Assembly (NCBI GenBank): GCA_026984165.1 | Contig: JALSSQ010000278.1 | Coordinates: 1-8,100 of the forward strand | Length of the DNA: 8,100 bases | Reading direction: 5' to 3' | Source of the DNA: Sulfurovum sp. | GTDB lineage: Bacteria > Campylobacterota > Campylobacteria > Campylobacterales > Sulfurovaceae | Shown: positions 5,746 to 8,100 of the stretch, one piece after another | Layout of the letters: each line of letters opens with the position of its first letter | How positions within the stretch are numbered: position 1 is the first letter of the stretch | Made by a program: the position numbers and the translations under genes | Notes under the pieces: generated by a model | The model's input: only the letters and a program-made list of their open reading frames with translations | Told to the model about the DNA's origin: nothing | Databases searched by the model: none

Positions 5746-6849
5746 TTATACATTAAACCTAAAGTGCATGATGTCACCGTCTTGTACGATGTACTCTTTC
5801 CCTTCAAGTCTGTTCTTTCCTGCCTCTTTTGCACCTTGCTCTCCACCGTACTGAATGAAATCTTCATAGGAGATAACCTCTGCACGAATAAAGCCCTTTT
5901 CAAAATCGTTATGAATGACTGCCGCCGCTTTGGGTGCAGTCGTACCTTTGCGGATAGTCCATGCACGCACCTCTTTGACCCCAGCTGTAAAGTAAGACTG
6001 AAGTCCAAGTGTATCAAAGCCTTTATGAATGATTTGCTCAAGTCCAGACTCGGTTACACCCAAATCTGCAAGCATCTCTTCACGCTCATCATCATCGAAA
6101 TCCACCATGTCTTCTTCTACTTTGGCACACAGTTTGATGACTTCAGAGCCACGTTCACTGGCATAGGCTTTGAGTTTTTTTACATATTCACTGTCTTGGG
6201 CAAGTCCCTCTTCATCTACATTGGCGCCATAGATGATAGGTTTAGAGGTTAGCAGACGCAAGTCTCTATTCATTGCCAAAAAACCATCTGATTCCAAGTC
6301 TTCAAAAGTAGATACCGGTGCACCATCTTCAATGTGTGCAAGCAACGCTTCGGCAACTTCGAGCTGCTCTTTGGCATCTTTGTCATTACCTCTTGCTTTT
6401 TTCTTAAGCATTTCGATACGTTTAAGTACTGCATCAATATCTGCAAATAAAAGTTCCTGTTCTATAATCTCTACATCTCTTATAGGATCTATGCTTCCCT
6501 CTGTATGTACAATATTTTCATCAGCAAAACATCTTACAATATGTAAAATCACTTCTGTTTCACGGATGTTTCCTAGAAACTTGTTTCCAAGCCCTTCACC
6601 TTTAGATGCGCCTGCAACAAGTCCAGCAATATCTACAAAATCCAGTGTAGAGTACTGTATTTTTTCCGGATTGACTATTTGTGCCAGGGCATTCAGTCTT
6701 TTATCTGGTACAGGCACTACTGCTTTGTTTGGCTCTATGGTACAAAACGGGTAGTTCGCAGACTCTGCGTTTTGTGCTTTTGTCAGTGCATTAAATGTGG
6801 TAGATTTGCCTACGTTTGGTAGTCCTACAAGTCCTATGCCTAGTCCCAT
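5746..6849 (-). CDS. ychF: Redox-regulated ATPase YchF (Obg-like ATPase)
   Basis: A 367-residue TRAFAC-class P-loop protein of the Obg/YchF group, which binds ribosomes and prefers ATP to GTP in characterised members. Seen here: the opening MGLGIGLVGLPNVGKSTTFNALT with the P-loop at 9-17, the ANYPFCTIEPN switch region (31-41), DIAGLV (73-78), the helical insertion with KKARGNDKDAKEQL (about 149-163), and NVDE at 210-213, the family's altered G4 motif that accounts for relaxed nucleotide specificity. The C-terminal TGS domain (about 283-366) includes FTAGVKEVRAWTIRKG and ends in RFNV. Length is typical. AAGGAT lies upstream of the ATG. It leads the run to the DUF302 and DUF1456 genes; the 181 bp before it hold a structured element that may be its leader. 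pepA lies two genes upstream. Confidence 0.97.
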   Translation of the reverse strand: MGLGIGLVGLPNVGKSTTFNALTKAQNAESANYPFCTIEPNKAVVPVPDKRLNALAQIVNPEKIQYSTLDFVDIAGLVAGASKGEGLGNKFLGNIRETEVILHIVRCFADENIVHTEGSIDPIRDVEIIEQELLFADIDAVLKRIEMLKKKARGNDKDAKEQLEVAEALLAHIEDGAPVSTFEDLESDGFLAMNRDLRLLTSKPIIYGANVDEEGLAQDSEYVKKLKAYASERGSEVIKLCAKVEEDMVDFDDDEREEMLADLGVTESGLEQIIHKGFDTLGLQSYFTAGVKEVRAWTIRKGTTAPKAAAVIHNDFEKGFIRAEVISYEDFIQYGGEQGAKEAGKNRLEGKEYIVQDGDIMHFRFNV

Positions 6850-6952
6850 GGTTATCCTTACTCTGTATAATTATTGAGGAGAGAGATTTTGAAGTAGCTG
6901 CACTCAACCCGTTAGGGCGCTTGCGTTTGCAGATGCTTTCAAACCTGTCTCC
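6850..6952 (-). ncRNA. Candidate structured leader RNA or small RNA upstream of ychF
   Basis: This GC-rich island folds into one long imperfect hairpin from 6952 to 6878 on the minus strand. The pairs, all exact, are GGAGA (6952-6948) with TCTCC (6882-6878), TTTGAA (6943-6938) with TTCAAA (6893-6888), CTGCA (6932-6928) with TGCAG (6902-6898), and CCC (6917-6915) with GGG (6910-6908) closing a four-base TAAC loop, with an internal loop and bulge between. A TAAAAT -10 at 6964-6959 would start transcription near 6952, the base of the hairpin. Between the hairpin and ychF are about 28 nt containing the AAGGAT ribosome binding site. I do not recognise a known riboswitch or RNA family. It could instead be an intergenic palindromic repeat. 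No homology search was possible. Confidence 0.4.
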
Positions 6953-6958
6953 GAAATG

Positions 6959-6988
6959 ATTTTATGATTTTAGCGAAAAATTGGTGAA
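6959..6988 (-). promoter_or_regulatory. Candidate promoter for the ychF leader
   Basis: On the minus strand TTCACC (6988-6983, four of six bases as TTGACA) is 18 bp from TAAAAT (6964-6959). A second TAAAAT lies 8 bp upstream (6972-6967). Expected +1 is about 6952, coinciding with the first G of the hairpin. The remainder of the gap, 6989-7030, contains AT-rich sequence and a weak inverted repeat AATAA/TTATT (about 6997-7014). Confidence 0.4.
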
Positions 6989-7018
6989 TAGGAGGTAATA
7001 AGAGAAAAGTTATTCCTG

Positions 7019-7039
7019 CTTCAAGATATATTATTGAAG
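7019..7039 (-). terminator. Hairpin at the end of the AMIN lipoprotein gene, weak terminator candidate
   Basis: CTTCAA (7019-7024) and TTGAAG (7034-7039) form a perfect 6-bp stem with a 9-base AT loop that includes the stop codon at 7031-7033. Reading on the minus strand it is followed by CAGGAATAAC and then CTTTTC, not an immediate T-run, so termination would be inefficient at best. Confidence 0.25.
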
Positions 7040-7801
7040 TGGGGCTAAATCAATAACGATTCTTGCAGGATTATGCAATTCATATACATTAACCTGTGCT
7101 TCTTGTTTAAGTTCAATAGTAAATTTAAAACCACTTTTATCTAAATATTCATCTATATGTATGGTCTTTACCATCGTATTACCTTTATAAAGATCAGAAT
7201 GATCACCTACTAAGGCAGAAAAAGCCTGATATCCATCAAGAATACCTACGATACGTTTTTTACTAGGTTCATAGGTAAAGAGATATGTTCCAGAATCATT
7301 TACTTTCTCTATGGGGGTTTGGGCATAACCTTCCCATTTATAACTGTCGAAAATAAGACGGGTATAGTAATGACTTTGGCCTAATCTTACCATACCTATA
7401 TCTAGACCATCAATAGGGGTACCTCCTGAAAAACTTTTGACATTGTTTATGTAAAATTTTTTTCCAAGACGTCTATTTGATATTTTTGAACCTTTAGGAA
7501 GTACGTCTTTTACTATAGGTATTTTATGCAATACGGATAAAGTTGAATCTGATAATTTATTAACAATAGGTATCTTTGAGAGTATGTTTTTTTGTTTTTC
7601 TAAAGATTTTTCCTTTAGTTTTAATGTTGGATAGTGATTATCTTTTTGTAGAGATGGGGTATCCAAATTGGCATGCTTATCTAAAGTTTTAGAGTTGTGC
7701 TCAAAAAATGTTTTTGGTGCAGAAGGGTGAAAAGGCAATCCCCTTCCTTGACATGCGTTTAAAATAAAAAGTATTATAAGTAAATAAATCGATATCTTCA
7801 T
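7031..7801 (-). CDS. AMIN-domain lipoprotein
   Basis: A 256-residue predicted lipoprotein: signal peptide 1-16 with lipobox LNAC (Cys17), then QGRGLPF. Residues about 20-110 are a Lys/Pro/Ser-rich, probably disordered stalk containing two copies of KIPIV (76-80 and 93-97) in similar L-x-KIPIV-x-x-L surroundings. From about 136 the sequence becomes a beta-rich AMIN-type domain: GMVRLGQSHYYTRLIFDSY (136-154), TYLFTYEPSKKRIVGILDGY, FKFTIELKQEAQVNVYELHNPARIVIDL (225-252). The closing Y-x-L-x-NPAR-I-V-I-D-L is characteristic. AMIN domains target cell-wall or secretin proteins to the envelope; no amidase or secretin domain is present here. The start lies 13 bp after pepA's stop; the nearest GGAG is too far (16 nt), so coupling to pepA is likely. 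The gene is clearly more AT-rich than pepA. Confidence 0.8.
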   Translation of the reverse strand: MKISIYLLIILFILNACQGRGLPFHPSAPKTFFEHNSKTLDKHANLDTPSLQKDNHYPTLKLKEKSLEKQKNILSKIPIVNKLSDSTLSVLHKIPIVKDVLPKGSKISNRRLGKKFYINNVKSFSGGTPIDGLDIGMVRLGQSHYYTRLIFDSYKWEGYAQTPIEKVNDSGTYLFTYEPSKKRIVGILDGYQAFSALVGDHSDLYKGNTMVKTIHIDEYLDKSGFKFTIELKQEAQVNVYELHNPARIVIDLAPLQ

Positions 7802-7814
7802 AGGTTAGGCACGG

Positions 7815-8100
7815 TTACTCCGCTAATTTTTCAAGTAATTTTACCATCATCCTAACCCCTGCACCTGAAGCGCCATGAGGGTTTTCACCCCAGGCATGTT
7901 CTACAAAAGCAGGTCCTGCGATGTCGATGTGTGCCCATTTGTCGCTGTGCTTTTTGTCTATAAATTCAGACAAGAACTGACCAGCGGTAATCGCCCCACC
8001 ATAACGTGTGTTGGAGATGTTACAGACATCGGCTATCTCAGACTTGATAGTCTTTTTGAGGTAGTCGTTGAAGTCTAGTGCCGTTGCAAGTTCACCCGCA
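7815..8100 (-). CDS. pepA: Leucyl aminopeptidase (M17 family), C-terminal part
   Basis: Partial gene cut by the right edge; the last 95 codons are visible with TAA at 7817-7815. Readable blocks: TALDFNDYLKKTIKSEIADV, then SNTRYGGAITAGQFLSEFI, WAHIDIAGPAF, and the terminal NPHGASGAGVRMMVKLLEKLAE. These match the C-terminal catalytic domain of cytosol (leucyl) aminopeptidase, a hexameric two-metal enzyme that removes N-terminal residues from peptides. The metal ligands and the catalytic Lys and Arg lie upstream of the window edge and cannot be checked. The AMIN lipoprotein gene follows by 13 bp and is probably cotranscribed; ychF comes next in the same direction. Confidence 0.95.
   Translation of the reverse strand, partial: AGELATALDFNDYLKKTIKSEIADVCNISNTRYGGAITAGQFLSEFIDKKHSDKWAHIDIAGPAFVEHAWGENPHGASGAGVRMMVKLLEKLAE

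Noticed and set aside
5733..6041. Second minus-strand frame overlapping the 3' part of ychF
   Set aside because: Alternative frame of ychF; the true frame encodes an intact TGS domain ending in RFNV.
5764..6754. Plus-strand open frames (5764-6252 and 6233-6754)
   Set aside because: Antisense to ychF, whose motifs are continuous over the whole region; the translations are Ser/Cys/Phe-rich as expected for the opposite strand.
6862..6957. Open frame through the GC-rich island on the plus strand (reads EVAALNPLGRLRLQ and ends at TGA)
   Set aside because: No start codon with a ribosome binding site in a sensible place, too short, and the base pairing explains the sequence better.
6990..6996. Perfect Shine-Dalgarno AGGAGGT on the plus strand
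   Set aside because: No ATG, GTG or TTG with an open frame follows within normal spacing; it faces into the antisense of the AMIN gene.
7875..8078. Plus-strand open frame of 67 codons
   Set aside because: Antisense to the pepA C-terminus, which is unmistakable.
1..8100. CRISPR arrays, tRNA or rRNA genes, insertion sequences, phage or defence genes
   Set aside because: Looked for spaced direct repeats, tRNA-like arms, transposase or integrase motifs and nuclease/toxin modules on both strands; none seen. Exonuclease III and the methyltransferase are explained as ordinary housekeeping enzymes.

Overview
The window reads as an AT-rich chromosomal segment of a Campylobacterota (epsilonproteobacterial) genome, probably of the Sulfurovum/Sulfurimonas kind. 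Three things point there: the families present, the recurrent promoter style (extended -10 elements such as TGnTATAAT or TGnTAAAAT with no clear -35), and pepA close to ychF, which as I recall are direct neighbours in Campylobacter jejuni. The taxonomic call is inference; no rRNA or other decisive marker is present. I see no phage, insertion sequence, CRISPR array or tRNA.

Layout. (1) Positions 1-665, minus strand: a 92-residue exported His/Cys-rich protein followed by the N-terminal part of an outer-membrane/periplasmic protein that runs off the left edge. The pair resembles metal-uptake (zinc-type) loci. (2) Positions 762-3337, plus strand: a DUF4395 membrane protein, a DUF445 membrane protein and a secreted L,D-transpeptidase with a peptidoglycan-binding domain. 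Each appears to have its own promoter. (3) Positions 3346-3936, minus: a TehB-like SAM methyltransferase, convergent with the transpeptidase and divergent from exodeoxyribonuclease III (3995-4765, plus). The two divergent genes share a near-symmetric -10 element. (4) Positions 4774-8100, minus: the 3' end of pepA (leucyl aminopeptidase), an AMIN-domain lipoprotein, a 181-bp gap with a strongly foldable GC-rich element, ychF, a DUF302 lipoprotein, and a DUF1456 (YehS-like) protein.

Functional picture: mostly housekeeping and envelope functions, namely DNA repair (Xth), ribosome-associated P-loop ATPase (YchF), peptide turnover (PepA), peptidoglycan crosslinking or binding (L,D-transpeptidase, AMIN lipoprotein) and probable metal handling at the outer membrane. 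I do not see a convincing new multi-gene system. The best candidate for something undescribed is the ~75-nt nested hairpin upstream of ychF (6878-6952), which has a plausible promoter placing +1 at its base. For three plus-strand genes (DUF4395, DUF445, transpeptidase) a promoter -10 lies on or just beside the longest-ORF start, so I moved the starts downstream.
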